A stretch of DNA of 64,000 nt from Piscinibacter defluvii (GTDB taxonomy: Bacteria > Pseudomonadota > Gammaproteobacteria > Burkholderiales > Burkholderiaceae_C): contig NZ_RCHJ01000017.1 in NCBI RefSeq assembly GCF_004011805.1, forward strand, positions 96,757 through 160,756, written 5' to 3'. The notes below the pieces were generated by a model. That model was not told the origin of the DNA and ran no database searches. It saw only the letters and a program-made list of their open reading frames with translations. The translations under genes were made by a program, and so were the position numbers. Below are positions 44,796-56,157 of this stretch, in pieces (position 1 is the first letter of the stretch; each line of letters begins with the position of its first letter).

Positions 44796-46106
44796 ATGGA
44801 GTCGGGGATGGCGTCGGGGGTGGACGGGCAGCGCTTTGCGATCGGTGGGCGCGTGGTCGACGCCGACGACCCGCAGCTGCAGGACCTGCTGGCCCGGGCC
44901 TACGAGGCGCCGAGCCGGCCGCGCTGCCTGTGCGTGGCCGGCGGCGTCGAGATGTACGTCGCCTTCCATCGCCACTTCCAGATCAAGCGCATGCCCGAGA
45001 CCGGGGACCGGCACCACCCCGCCTGCCCGAGCTACGAGCCGGGGCCTGCGATGTCGGGCCTGGGCGAACTGGTCGGCGAGGCCGTCGTCCAGCTGGATCC
45101 GGCACGGGTGGAACTGCACGTGGACTTCCCGTGGGCGCGTGTGCCCGGGCGGGCGGGGGCGAGCCGCGAGCCTGCCGAGCCGTCGGAGGTCGGCCGCACC
45201 CGTCGCCGGATGAGCCTGCGGGCGCTGATGCACTTCCTGTTCGAGCGGGCCGGCTTCAACCGCTGGTCGCCGGCCATGGCCGGGAAGCGCAACCAGGCGG
45301 TGCTTCACAAGTACCTGATGCAGGCCGCCGAGGCGATCCAGGTGAAGGGCGAGCCGCTGTCGAACCGGCTGTACGTGCCGGAAGCCTTCAACGAGTCCGC
45401 GAAGGCCGAGCAGGCCGAACGGCGGCGTGCCCGGCTGTCGGTGCTGCAGCCGCATGACGGGCGTCAGCCGCTGGCAGTGGTTCTGGGCGAGTTCAAGGGC
45501 TGGGAGTCCGCGCCCGCGGGCGTGCGCATCTGGATGCGCCACATGCCGGACGCACCCCTGCTGGCAGACGCGCGGACCTGGGCGCGGGTGCAGCGCGGCT
45601 TCGCGCCACTCTTCGAGGCGCTCGACTCGGACGGAGGGCGAGGGCTGCGACTCATGCTGGCGGCGCTGATCCGGGCGCGCCGGGAGCACACGTACGAGAT
45701 CGACCTCGCCAGCCTGATGCTGACCAGCGAGGAGTGGATTCCGCTGGAGGGGGTGCACGAGGCGCCGCTGGTCCGTGCGCTGGTGACGCAGGGACGGCGC
45801 TTCGTGAAGCCGCTGCGGTACGACGCGCGGACGGTGGCCGGGTTCGCGAATGCCATCCTGCTGGACGTGGGCGCGGAGCCGGTCGACCTCCATGTCGTCA
45901 GCGGCTTCATGGGTGAGGCCGAACAGGGTGCCAAGCGAAGGGCGTTCGAGGCCGCCCTGCCGAGGTCCTGGCTCTGGTTGCCTGGCGATGCCATGCCGGT
46001 CCTGCCCGGCCCCTCGACTCGGCTCACCGCTGGAGCGGCGGCATGCAGGCCGCATGCAGGCCCGACAGCCTTCCGACCGAACCCCGCAGGCCGGGATCCT
46101 GGCTGA
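44796..46106 (+). CDS. DUF1173 family protein
   Basis: A 436-residue protein of DUF1173, found on ICEs and plasmids of proteobacteria and of unknown function. Recognisable parts are PRCLCVAGGVEMYVAFHRHF near residue 46, HHPACPSYEP near 74 with conserved cysteines, and LMHFLFERAGFNRWSPAM near 147. The two cysteine clusters hint at a metal site. The 3' end overlaps the convergent minus-strand gene by 83 bases. ATG 44808 is an alternative start. Confidence 0.85.
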   Translation: MESGMASGVDGQRFAIGGRVVDADDPQLQDLLARAYEAPSRPRCLCVAGGVEMYVAFHRHFQIKRMPETGDRHHPACPSYEPGPAMSGLGELVGEAVVQLDPARVELHVDFPWARVPGRAGASREPAEPSEVGRTRRRMSLRALMHFLFERAGFNRWSPAMAGKRNQAVLHKYLMQAAEAIQVKGEPLSNRLYVPEAFNESAKAEQAERRRARLSVLQPHDGRQPLAVVLGEFKGWESAPAGVRIWMRHMPDAPLLADARTWARVQRGFAPLFEALDSDGGRGLRLMLAALIRARREHTYEIDLASLMLTSEEWIPLEGVHEAPLVRALVTQGRRFVKPLRYDARTVAGFANAILLDVGAEPVDLHVVSGFMGEAEQGAKRRAFEAALPRSWLWLPGDAMPVLPGPSTRLTAGAAACRPHAGPTAFRPNPAGRDPG

Positions 46107-46695
46107 CGATCACGATGACGTTGGCCAGCATCAGCGAGAGCAGGTTGCGGTTCTGCAGCACCGACGTCAGCTTTCCTGCCGGGTAGCCCCGCAGGGCGTG
46201 GACGACCAGGTGGACACCGCCGTGCACGAACGAGTGCATCACCTTGACGGTGCCATGCAGTCGCTTGAGTTCGGTGGCCGCCGGGCCGGCGACCGCGCCG
46301 ATGGCATCGATCATGGCGGGGATCGGTGGCCCCATCTGGGGTTCCGAGAGTTCGCCGTCCGGCACCGGCGCGGAGAACTTGTCCAGCCAGTCCTCCTTGG
46401 CGGCGTGAAGCACCCAGGCGGCACGGACAACCGCCTCGAACTGCAGGCGGATCAGGCTGAGTGCGGTTCCCGTCAGGCCGGCTTCGATCAGGACCCGCTG
46501 CGCGATTGCATACTCGATCGCCGAACGACAGAAGGCCAGGCAGATGGTCGAGCGTCGGGACGACGTGTTCCAGCCGGCTCGAAGCAGTGCGAGCAGATCA
46601 TCGTCGAAGGCCTCGGAGGCGGCGAGTACCCGCCGCAGTTCCTCGTCGTCCTTGTCTGCGCTGTCTTCTGGGCTGGAGGGCGACTCGGCTTGCAT
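46024..46695 (-). CDS. DUF6988/DUF5677-like unknown protein
   Basis: A 223-residue soluble helical protein in opposite orientation to its neighbours. The pattern STICLAFCRSAIEYAIAQRV near residue 49, then LSLIRLQFEAVVRAAWVLHAA near 79 and VMHSFVHGGVHLVVHAL near 151, resembles the DUF6988/DUF5677 group. Members sit on mobile elements and have no proven role. The reversed orientation inside an otherwise co-directional block suggests later insertion. It overlaps DUF1173 at the 3' end. Confidence 0.65.
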   Translation of the reverse strand: MQAESPSSPEDSADKDDEELRRVLAASEAFDDDLLALLRAGWNTSSRRSTICLAFCRSAIEYAIAQRVLIEAGLTGTALSLIRLQFEAVVRAAWVLHAAKEDWLDKFSAPVPDGELSEPQMGPPIPAMIDAIGAVAGPAATELKRLHGTVKVMHSFVHGGVHLVVHALRGYPAGKLTSVLQNRNLLSLMLANVIVIVSQDPGLRGSVGRLSGLHAACMPPLQR

Positions 46696-46848
46696 GGAAG
46701 GGGCGGGTTCGGGAGATGCGACTGCACGGGACCATGGCGTGCGGACCGCGTCGCATCATGGCATCCGGATGGCACCCGGGGTTGAAAGCACGGGTCGAGG
46801 CGGGACGATGGTTCGTCGGAATCCCCCGACGCCCACCGAGGAACGCCG

Positions 46849-48162
46849 ATGGCCTCTTCTCCATCTCCCGATCCCCGGCCCGCCGTCGTGCTGCACGGCG
46901 GGCCTGTCGCTCTGCCCACCCTGCTGGGCAACGGTACGAACGGAACGCCCCGCCTGCCCACGGGCGGCAAGATCCGCGCGGGCATCAAGGTCCTGACCCG
47001 CCGGGCCGCCGAGGTGCCGCGTGCACAGGCGATCTACGACCAGGGCCTGAACCAGGGCCAGTCGTTCGACCAGATCGAGCGTGCGCTGGCCGAGGCCTGC
47101 CCCGAGCTCAAGAGCCCGCTCGTTCCACGCAACGTGCCGTGGTTCACCGTGCGCGCCCAGGACTTCCCGAACCCTGAACTGGCGTCGCAGATCCTCGACC
47201 TCCATGGCGAGGACCGCGGCGAGGGCCGGCGCCTCTACCGCTTCCCGGTGGTGTTCCCGACCGATCGCTGGCAGAGCGTGATGCCGCATGAACTGGCGAC
47301 CTGGGGTGCGCAGGACAAGCGCTTCTGGTCCGAGTATTCGCCCGACGGACGGTGGCGCCACTGCATGACGCACGCACCGGTGCCGGTGGACGCGACGGGG
47401 CGCCGCACGGTGCGGCTGTTCGGCGGCCGCAAGGCGATCCCGCGCGAGGACAACGGCGGCCTGTGCCAGCCGGAGTCCTGCCCGGAGTACCAGCAGCGGC
47501 AGTGCAACCTCACCGGACGCTTCCTGTTCTTCATCCCAGGCATCCGCTCGATCAGCGCCTTCGAGCTGCACACGCGCAGCTTCTACGCGATGAATGCGGC
47601 GATCCGCACCTTCGAGACCGTGGCGTTCCTGCGGGGTGGCCGGCTCGCCGGGTTCCTGGACCGCCAGGGCACGCCGTTCTACCTGACCAAGCGGCTGATG
47701 GAGGTGGCGCACATCGATGACCATGGACGGCCTGTCCGGGTGCCGCAGTGGATCATCGAACTGGAAGCGCCGGTCGACGTGGCGACGCTCATGCGGGAGC
47801 AGGACGATCAGGACACCGTGCTCCTGCAGGCCGATGTTGCCGCCCGCGCGCTCCAGGGGCACCGGGACAACGCTTCCTTGACGCCAGGGAAGGGGCCCGA
47901 GTTTGGCGACGAACCTGTGGCTGCGAGCGATCCCACGGCAGACGGCATGCCGCCCACGCTGGAGCATGTGCTCGGGCGGCTGACCGCGATGGGCGTGCCT
48001 GCTCAGACCTGGATGAGCTATGCGGCCACGCGCTGGGGTCCTGGGTGGAAGCTCAATCCGCAAGGGCGGCAGCGGGCCTTCGGCGAGCTGGAGCGCTTCC
48101 GGAACGATCCGAAGGGCTACGCGGACAAGGTCAACGCCGAACTGCAGCAGGTGGCATCGTGA
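46849..48162 (+). CDS. Gp3-like/'hydrolase or metal-binding' ICE protein
   Basis: A 437-residue protein of the type often labelled hydrolase or metal-binding protein on ICEs. Conserved stretches are TGGKIRAGIKVLTRRAAEV near residue 37, LYRFPVVFPTDRWQSVMPHE near 129, and CQPESCPEYQQRQC near 207, followed by FLFFIPGIRSISAFELHT. The cysteine cluster and the following beta strands resemble the Gp3-like family that includes phage recombination directionality factors. Biochemical function is not known. It is co-translated with the SbcD-like gene (GTGA overlap). Confidence 0.75.
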   Translation: MASSPSPDPRPAVVLHGGPVALPTLLGNGTNGTPRLPTGGKIRAGIKVLTRRAAEVPRAQAIYDQGLNQGQSFDQIERALAEACPELKSPLVPRNVPWFTVRAQDFPNPELASQILDLHGEDRGEGRRLYRFPVVFPTDRWQSVMPHELATWGAQDKRFWSEYSPDGRWRHCMTHAPVPVDATGRRTVRLFGGRKAIPREDNGGLCQPESCPEYQQRQCNLTGRFLFFIPGIRSISAFELHTRSFYAMNAAIRTFETVAFLRGGRLAGFLDRQGTPFYLTKRLMEVAHIDDHGRPVRVPQWIIELEAPVDVATLMREQDDQDTVLLQADVAARALQGHRDNASLTPGKGPEFGDEPVAASDPTADGMPPTLEHVLGRLTAMGVPAQTWMSYAATRWGPGWKLNPQGRQRAFGELERFRNDPKGYADKVNAELQQVAS

Positions 48163-49610
48163 GCGCGCCGGAACGACCGCCAGGCGGAACCGGTGCGCAC
48201 CGTGCGAAGGTGCCGTGCATCCCGGATGGGCATCCGCAAGCGCACGGTTCGCACCGTCAGGCGCATCGCCTGCGGGTGGCGCATCTCTCGGACCTGCACT
48301 ACGGGCCGCGCCACCTGGAGGAGGCCGATCGCTGCTTCTCGGCGGCCGTGGACCGCGTCATCGAACTCGCCGTCGATGTGGCCGTGATCTCCGGGGATGC
48401 CACCGATCACGCACTGGACCTGCATGCGCCCGCGGCATTGCGGCTGCTGGCACAGGTGCGGCGGCTGGCCGACCATTGCCCGGTGCTGATGCTCCAGGGC
48501 ACGTGGTCGCACGAGCCGCCCGGCACGCTGTCTGTGTTCAGGATGCTGGGCAGCCGCCACCGGGTGTTCGTCGCGGACCGGATCGGTCAGGTGGCGTTGA
48601 TGGGCAGCGGATCGTCTGGGGGCCTGTCGGTGACCGATGAGTCTGCCGCCGATCTTTGGCTCGTGTCCGAAGGCCCGCGATTCGCAGAGGTGCCGCCTGG
48701 CGCCAGGGCGCTGTTCACCTGCATTCCCTCGATCAACAAGGCGGCCGTCGCGGCATCGGTTGGCGGGGCCGCTGCCGCTGAGGCCCAGGGCGAGCATCTG
48801 GCCCGGCTGCTGCAGGGATACGCCGGCATCCACGGCCTGGCCCGGGCTGCCGGCGTGCCGACGCTCGCGGTGTCGCATGGAACGGTCTTTGGTTGCGTGA
48901 CCGAGCACGGCGTGCCGATGGCCGGGTTCGACCACGAGTTCACCACCGGGGCGCTGTTCAGCACCGGCGCGCAGGCCACCCTGCTCGGCCACATCCATCG
49001 GCACCAGGCCTGGACGCAAGGGGAGGGCGAGCGGCGCCAGTGCATTGCCTACGCCGGGTCCATCGGTCGCTTCCACCACGGTGAGCAGGGCGACAAGGGG
49101 TTCCTGCTGTGGGAACTCGGACCGGACGGGGTGGACTGTCGCCTTGAGCCAACCCCTGCGAGACGGACGCTGGATATCGTGTTCGAGGGCCGGCCCGATC
49201 TGGACCAGTTGCGAGAGGCGGCGAGCGCGCAGGAACTGGCCGGCGTCAGCGTGCGGGTCCGATGGACGGTGGCCGACGAGGACCGGCACGAGGTGGACCG
49301 CGGTGCCATCGAGCGAGCCCTGTCCGGCGCGGCCGATGTCCAGCTCGAAGGGCGGATCGTGCGCGTGGTGCGCACCCGCGCGCCCGGCATCTCGCAGCTC
49401 GTCAGCCTGGCCGACAAGGTCAGGGCCTGGGCCACGGCGACGGACGTCCACGCGCCGCCGCTGCTGGAATGCCTGGAACGGGTGACGACGACCGAACCCG
49501 AGGACATCGTCGCGGAGGCCCTGGCGGGCCCCGATGCCGGTGCCAAGGCACAGGGTGGCCTTGACCCGGCCGAGAGGGGTCCGAGACTGGACCTGATCGA
49601 GACGGCCTGA
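48159..49610 (+). CDS. SbcD-like metallophosphoesterase
   Basis: A 483-residue calcineurin-like phosphoesterase, the presumed nuclease partner of SbcC. Visible metal motifs are VAHLSDLHYGP near residue 43, VISGDATDH near 77, SHGTVFG near 241 and LLGHIHRHQAW near 276. The usual GNHD motif appears as LQGTWSHEPPG near 112, which is unusual. SbcCD complexes cut DNA hairpins and protein-blocked ends. It starts at GTG 48159, overlapping the previous stop, and stands 90 bases before the broken sbcC. Confidence 0.82.
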   Translation: MSAPERPPGGTGAHRAKVPCIPDGHPQAHGSHRQAHRLRVAHLSDLHYGPRHLEEADRCFSAAVDRVIELAVDVAVISGDATDHALDLHAPAALRLLAQVRRLADHCPVLMLQGTWSHEPPGTLSVFRMLGSRHRVFVADRIGQVALMGSGSSGGLSVTDESAADLWLVSEGPRFAEVPPGARALFTCIPSINKAAVAASVGGAAAAEAQGEHLARLLQGYAGIHGLARAAGVPTLAVSHGTVFGCVTEHGVPMAGFDHEFTTGALFSTGAQATLLGHIHRHQAWTQGEGERRQCIAYAGSIGRFHHGEQGDKGFLLWELGPDGVDCRLEPTPARRTLDIVFEGRPDLDQLREAASAQELAGVSVRVRWTVADEDRHEVDRGAIERALSGAADVQLEGRIVRVVRTRAPGISQLVSLADKVRAWATATDVHAPPLLECLERVTTTEPEDIVAEALAGPDAGAKAQGGLDPAERGPRLDLIETA

Positions 49611-49700
49611 AACGGCGCCTGAACAGCGCTCGAAGGGCGCCCAGGCTGCTTCACATGCCACCTCGACCATCGCGCCGCCCAGCGGCGCTGGAGGCACGCC

Positions 49701-49877
49701 ATGCAACCACTCTCACTCAGGCTCCGGGGCTTCCGGGGTATCCGCGACGGCCTCGGGCTGGACGAGCTGACCCTCGATCTGGAGCGGCTGGCCGATGGCG
49801 CCGCGCTGGTCGCCATCGCAGGCGCCAACGGCCGCGGCAAGTCCACGGTGATGGACAACCTGCACCCGTTATGTTGA
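49701..49877 (+). pseudogene. sbcC-like gene, 5' fragment (interrupted)
   Basis: The resident sbcC homologue starts normally with MQPLSLRLRGFRGIRDGLG and Walker A AGANGRGKST (near residue 40) but is cut after codon 55 (CAC CC, about 49867), where foreign sequence brings in a TGA at 49877. The continuation is found about 12 kb away at 61869, in the frame expected if the insert is removed. The first 50 residues are roughly three-quarters identical by eye to the intact copy at 53.3 kb. No functional ATPase can be made from this piece. Confidence 0.88.
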
Positions 49878-49892
49878 GTCCGCGGTGTCAAC
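49868..49892. repeat. Left end of island with inverted motif
   Basis: The first bases of the island contain GTTGA (49873-49877) and TCAAC (49888-49892) as an interrupted inverted repeat, the right half forming TGTCAAC. The right end, read inward, also has TGTCAAC about 20 bases from the border. These are candidate recombinase binding arms. The exact crossover point is uncertain by a few bases because CCC is shared. Confidence 0.4.
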
Positions 49893-49919
49893 AGTGGCCC
49901 GAACTGACCGAGGCGCTGC

Positions 49920-50327
49920 TCACTGCTTCTGCAAGGTATCGATCAACGGACACGACACCTTGCCGCGGCTCATGCAGCAATCGCGGACGAGGCCGGCCAG
50001 CGCCGATTCGATGCGCCGCAGGTCTTTCAGCTTCTTGCGCACGTCCGCGAGCTTGGCTTCAGCGAGTTCTCGCGCCTCGTCGCAGTGCGTGCCGTCATCG
50101 AGCTGCAACAACCCTGCGATCTCGTCGAGGCTGAACCCCAGGCGCTGCGCGGCCTTCACGAACCGCACGCGCGCAACGTCATCCGCGCCATAGCGCCGAA
50201 TGCCGCCGTAGGGCTTGTCTGGCTCGGCCAGCAGGGCCCGGCGCTGATAGAAGCGCACCGTCTCCACGTTGACCCCGGCCGCCTTGGCGACGGCCCCGAT
50301 CGTCAGGCCGTTCTGCTCGCGCTCCAT
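49920..50327 (-). CDS. merR: MerR, mercury-responsive regulator
   Basis: A 135-residue MerR. The N-terminal helix-turn-helix ([23 protein letters not shown]) binds the operator, and the mercury-binding cysteines lie in GTHCDEA near residue 82 and in [13 protein letters not shown] near 117 and 126. It is divergent from merT, with the operator between the two. It represses without mercury and activates merTPCA when Hg(II) is bound. Its 3' end is only about 50 bases from the left island border. Confidence 0.96.
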   Translation of the reverse strand: MEREQNGLTIGAVAKAAGVNVETVRFYQRRALLAEPDKPYGGIRRYGADDVARVRFVKAAQRLGFSLDEIAGLLQLDDGTHCDEARELAEAKLADVRKKLKDLRRIESALAGLVRDCCMSRGKVSCPLIDTLQKQ

Positions 50328-50332
50328 GTCGC

Positions 50333-50363
50333 TTGACTCCGTACATGAGTACGGAAATAAGCT
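50333..50363 (+). promoter_or_regulatory. merT promoter with MerR operator
   Basis: The -35 box TTGACT (50333-50338) and -10 box TAAGCT (50358-50363) are separated by 19 bases, the long spacing typical of mer promoters that MerR must untwist. Between them lies the dyad CCGTAC (50339-50344) / GTACGG (50349-50354), the standard MerR site. The merT start follows 36 bases after the -10 box. Confidence 0.95.
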
Positions 50364-50398
50364 TACGCCATCGTCTTCAGATTCGCCAAGGAAAGCGC

Positions 50399-50749
50399 AT
50401 GACCGAATCGCAGAACGGGCGCGGAGCCCTCGCAGCCGGAGGACTGGCCGCGATCCTGGCGTCCACCTGCTGCCTGGGCCCCCTGGTGCTGGTGGCTCTC
50501 GGCTTCAGCGGCGCATGGATCGGCAACCTCACCGCGCTGGAGCCCTATCGCCCGATCTTCATCGGCGCCGCGCTGGTTGCAATGCTCTTCGCCTGGCGCC
50601 GCATCTATCGACCGGCACAGGCCTGCAAACCGGGCGAGGTGTGCGCGATCCCGCAGGTGCGGTCCACCTACAAGGTCGTCTTCTGGATCGTCGGCGCGCT
50701 GGTGCTGATCGCGCTCGCCTTCCCGTATGTCCTTCCCTTGTTCTATTGA
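50399..50749 (+). CDS. merT: MerT, mercuric ion transporter
   Basis: A 116-residue inner-membrane protein with three transmembrane helices. The first helix holds the cysteine pair [10 protein letters not shown] near residue 24, and the cytoplasmic loop holds ACKPGEVC near residues 76-82. It takes Hg(II) from MerP and passes it to MerA. The ATG at 50399 follows AAGGAAAG. It is first in the merTPCA operon. Confidence 0.96.
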   Translation: MTESQNGRGALAAGGLAAILASTCCLGPLVLVALGFSGAWIGNLTALEPYRPIFIGAALVAMLFAWRRIYRPAQACKPGEVCAIPQVRSTYKVVFWIVGALVLIALAFPYVLPLFY

Positions 50750-50762
50750 CCCGGAGTTCGCC

Positions 50763-51038
50763 ATGAAGAAGCTGTTCCTGATCGCCTTGTTCGCCGCATC
50801 CGCCGGCGCCGTCCATGCAGCGCCCCAGACCGTCACGCTCGACGTGCCCGGCATGACTTGCGCAGCCTGTCCGATCACCGTGAAGAAGGCGATCTCGAAG
50901 GTCGACGGCGTGAGCAAGGTCGACGTGAGCTACGAGAAGCGCCAGGCCGTCGTGACCTTCGACGATGCCAAGGCCAGCGTGCAGAAGCTGACCCAGGCGA
51001 CCGAGAACGCGGGCTACCCGTCCACCGTCAAGCGCTGA
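50763..51038 (+). CDS. merP: MerP, periplasmic mercury-binding protein
   Basis: A 91-residue protein with a signal peptide (residues 1-19, ending VHA) and a heavy-metal-associated domain carrying the GMTCAACPITVKKAI motif. It binds Hg(II) in the periplasm and hands it to MerT. It lies 13 bases after merT with GGAG upstream. Confidence 0.97.
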   Translation: MKKLFLIALFAASAGAVHAAPQTVTLDVPGMTCAACPITVKKAISKVDGVSKVDVSYEKRQAVVTFDDAKASVQKLTQATENAGYPSTVKR

Positions 51039-51064
51039 ACCGCAGCAGCGGCGAGGAGGCCACC

Positions 51065-53192
<2,128 letters not shown>

Positions 53193-53276
53193 CATGCGTG
53201 CCTTGAGTGCGGACGACTGGCTTGATGTGAAGACTGTTCATGGGAGCCTGAGGCATCTGCTTCCTCGAGGCTCTCC

Positions 53277-55769
53277 ATGCAACCTCTCGTACTCACCCTC
53301 AAGGGATTCCGCGGCATTCGTGACGGCCTGGGCCGCGACGAGCTCACGCTCGACCTCGAGCGTCTGACCCAGGACGCGCAGCTGATCGCCATCGTCGGGG
53401 CGAACGGCAGCGGCAAGTCGACAATCATGGATTGCCTCGTGCCCTACATCGGACTGCCGAGCCGCGCCGCGCTTGCCGGTGCGGGCGGCTTCTCCTACTA
53501 CGACCACGTGTACCTGCCCGAAAGCGTGAAGGACCTGACCTGGGCGCATGAGGGGCGCTGCTACCGCTCGCAGATCGTCATCCGCCTCTGTGGCCGCCGC
53601 CGCACCGAGGCCTTCCTGCACACGCTCGACGATGCCGGGCACTGGCGGCCGGTGCAGCTCGACGACGGCATGGTGTCCGATGGCCGGGTCGAGACCTATA
53701 CCCGCTGCGTCGAGGCCATCTGCGGCAGCGCCGAGACGTTCTTCACCTCCGTGTTCGCGGCGCAGGGCAAGCGCCAGCTCAGCACCTATCGCAATGCCGA
53801 GATCAAGTCGCTGCTGGCGGACCTGCTCGGGCAGGAAGAGATCCAGGCCCTGGGCCAGAAGGCCGCAGAGACGGTGCGCCTGTTGAAGGCGGGGTTGGCG
53901 ACCATCCGGCAGGAACTGGTCGGGCTCGACGCGGAGGGGGTGCGCCTGGAGGCGACACGCCGGCAGCTCGACGGAGCGGGCGAACGCGTGCTGGCGGCCG
54001 AGCGTGCCAAGACGGCGGCTCACGCCGCATTGGAGGCAGCGCAGGCGCGACATGCGCGCGTGGCCGTCGAGCACGAGCAGTCGCGGGCCACCGAAGCTCG
54101 CCGCGCGCAGCTCGCGGCCGAACGCCAGACCACCCTCGACACCACCGCGCAGGCTCGTCGTGCGCTGCAGTCCCGGGATCTGGTCGAGCGGCAACGGCTG
54201 GAGCGACTTGACCAGCGGGTCGCCGGACGGCTCCGACAGGAACGCTCGCGGCGCCAGGCCCTGACCCTGTCCCGGCAGCGTTGCCAGGCAGTGCTTGCAG
54301 AGGCCGGCGAGGTGCGGCGTGCGGAGGGGCGCCTGCCGCTGGCGCAGCGCGTGCAGGCGCTGCGCAGCGCGCTCACCGAAGCCTGTCGCGAGCAGACCCA
54401 CGCATTGACGCGCTGCCAAGGAACGGTGCGGCTTGCCGAACAGCGAGTGGCAGGCATCGAGCAGGAGGCGGGTCGGGCCGCGCTGAAAGCCGAGGAACTC
54501 GCGCGCCGGTTCGGATTGACCGGCGAGGTGCCCTGCGTCGGTACGGATCTGCAGGGCCGCTGCAAGCTGCTGGGTGACGCGCGCGAGGCGCAGGCGCTGA
54601 TCCCGAGCGCCCGGGCCCAGCTGGCCCGGCTGGCCGTCGAGAAGTCCGCGGCGCAGCAAGAACTCCTCGCCGCGCGCCAGCGCTGCGAAGCGCTGGCCGG
54701 CGCACCGCAGAACCTGGCACGGGCCGAGCGCCGCGAAGCCGTCGCGCGCGAGCGGGTGAGTCGCCTGGCCGTGATGTGCTCGAAGGCGCCGGCGTGCGCG
54801 CAGGCACGGATGACATTGGTCGAGATCGAACAGGAGTTGCAGGCGCTGGGGCCCGCGGTGGCCGCCGATGCGACTGCCACAAGCGCCAACGAGAGCGCCG
54901 ACGAGCGCGCCGAGCGCCAGCAGATCGCCGAGGCACGCCAGGCGGTCGAGGAGCAACTGCAACAACAGGCGAGGCAGGCCTCGGCAGCGCTGGCGCGCCT
55001 GGATCACGCGCTCGCGTCGCTGCCGCCCGCCTTCGACGAGCGACAGGTGACGCAGGCCTCCCGGGCGCTGGGTGCCGCACGGGAAGCCTTCGGAGCAACC
55101 GAGCAATCGATGCTGACGGCGGTGCGCGAAGCACAGACGGTCGAGGAGGTGTCCAAACAAGTGGTCGCTCTGGCCGAGCGCCGCGAGCGCGTTCGCGCGC
55201 GCAGCGTTCGCGTCGAGGACGAGCTTGGCAACTGGAACCTCTTCGCGCGCTGTATGAGCAACGACGGCCTGATCGCGCTGGCGATCGACGATGCGGGGCC
55301 CGCGCTCTCGGCGTTGGCGACCGACCTGCTGCTGGCCTGCTACGGACCGCGCTTCACGGTGTCGATCCACACCTTGCTGGAGACCGCCAAGGGCGAGCAG
55401 AAAGAGGGCTTCGACATCGTCGTGCACGACGGCGACACCGGCGAAAGCAAAAGCGTCAGCATGATGAGCGGGGGCGAGCGCACGTTCGTCGAGTCGTGCC
55501 TGACCCGCGCGATCGCGTTGTACCTGGCGCAAAACACCGGCCGCCACTACACGACGCTGTTCACCGACGAGGCGGACGGCGCGCTGGACTCCCAGCGCAA
55601 GCGCATGTTCATGGCGATGAGACGGGAAATGCTGCGCCTGGGCGGCTACGAGCGCGAGTTCTTCGTCTCGCAGACGCCGGAGCTGACGGCGATGGCTGAT
55701 GCCGTGATCGACCTCGACGCGCTGAAGGCGCACGGATGCGAAGCGCAAAGGCCCGTGTCCGCGGCGTAG
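53277..55769 (+). CDS. Intact SbcC-like ATPase carried by the island
   Basis: An 830-residue SMC/Rad50-like protein. Walker A is VGANGSGKSTIMD near residue 40, and the long middle is coiled coil. The hinge cysteines sit in VPCVGTDLQGRC (C-x8-C, near 420) rather than the usual CxxC hook. The signature MMSGGERTFVES is near 727 and Walker B TLFTDEADGALD near 760. It is a clear homologue of the sbcC gene interrupted by this island and could replace it as partner of the SbcD-like protein. It follows merA by 84 bases. Confidence 0.88.
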   Translation: MQPLVLTLKGFRGIRDGLGRDELTLDLERLTQDAQLIAIVGANGSGKSTIMDCLVPYIGLPSRAALAGAGGFSYYDHVYLPESVKDLTWAHEGRCYRSQIVIRLCGRRRTEAFLHTLDDAGHWRPVQLDDGMVSDGRVETYTRCVEAICGSAETFFTSVFAAQGKRQLSTYRNAEIKSLLADLLGQEEIQALGQKAAETVRLLKAGLATIRQELVGLDAEGVRLEATRRQLDGAGERVLAAERAKTAAHAALEAAQARHARVAVEHEQSRATEARRAQLAAERQTTLDTTAQARRALQSRDLVERQRLERLDQRVAGRLRQERSRRQALTLSRQRCQAVLAEAGEVRRAEGRLPLAQRVQALRSALTEACREQTHALTRCQGTVRLAEQRVAGIEQEAGRAALKAEELARRFGLTGEVPCVGTDLQGRCKLLGDAREAQALIPSARAQLARLAVEKSAAQQELLAARQRCEALAGAPQNLARAERREAVARERVSRLAVMCSKAPACAQARMTLVEIEQELQALGPAVAADATATSANESADERAERQQIAEARQAVEEQLQQQARQASAALARLDHALASLPPAFDERQVTQASRALGAAREAFGATEQSMLTAVREAQTVEEVSKQVVALAERRERVRARSVRVEDELGNWNLFARCMSNDGLIALAIDDAGPALSALATDLLLACYGPRFTVSIHTLLETAKGEQKEGFDIVVHDGDTGESKSVSMMSGGERTFVESCLTRAIALYLAQNTGRHYTTLFTDEADGALDSQRKRMFMAMRREMLRLGGYEREFFVSQTPELTAMADAVIDLDALKAHGCEAQRPVSAA

Positions 55770-55809
55770 CGGCCGCAGCCCCCAAGCCGGCAGCGGCCGG
55801 CATCGATCA

Positions 55810-56037
55810 TTACGGCTCGGCCCGTGGCGTGTGCGGATCGACGGAGCCATGGTGACCGATTCCCCACAGGTATGCCCGATCGAGCACCTGCTCGATCGCA
55901 GGCTCGCTCTTCGCGAGTTGCTCCAGTGCGCACAGCAGGTGATCCGCAACGCCGCGGTGCTTGCTCGCGACGGCCAGGCCGTAGAGCCGCAACAGCCCGC
56001 GCGCGAGGCGAAGGCAAGATCCGAGGTCGCTGTTCAT
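55810..56037 (-). CDS. Small unknown protein after island sbcC
   Basis: A 75-residue helical protein, not recognised, starting at ATG 56037 with a GGAGG site six bases upstream. The stretch LGSCLRLARGLLRLYGLAVA, then ADHLLCALEQLAKSEP, looks like two amphipathic helices. It is convergent with sbcC and lies between it and the recombinase operon. Confidence 0.6.
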   Translation of the reverse strand: MNSDLGSCLRLARGLLRLYGLAVASKHRGVADHLLCALEQLAKSEPAIEQVLDRAYLWGIGHHGSVDPHTPRAEP

Positions 56038-56157
56038 CGCAGACCTCCAGGCGGGGCACCACTACCCCGAGTACTGGCAGCGTAGAGCTTGCCCCTGTGT
56101 CAAAGTCAACCCCCGGCCGCCGGCCCTCCCTGGGAGGGCGACTGCGGCGGCGGAGGT

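Noticed and set aside
53193..53276. merD or merE after merA
   Set aside because: The space after merA is only 84 bases and leads directly into sbcC.
53238..55949. 903-codon minus-strand ORF opposite the island sbcC
   Set aside because: Antisense shadow; the plus-strand protein has Walker A, signature and Walker B motifs.
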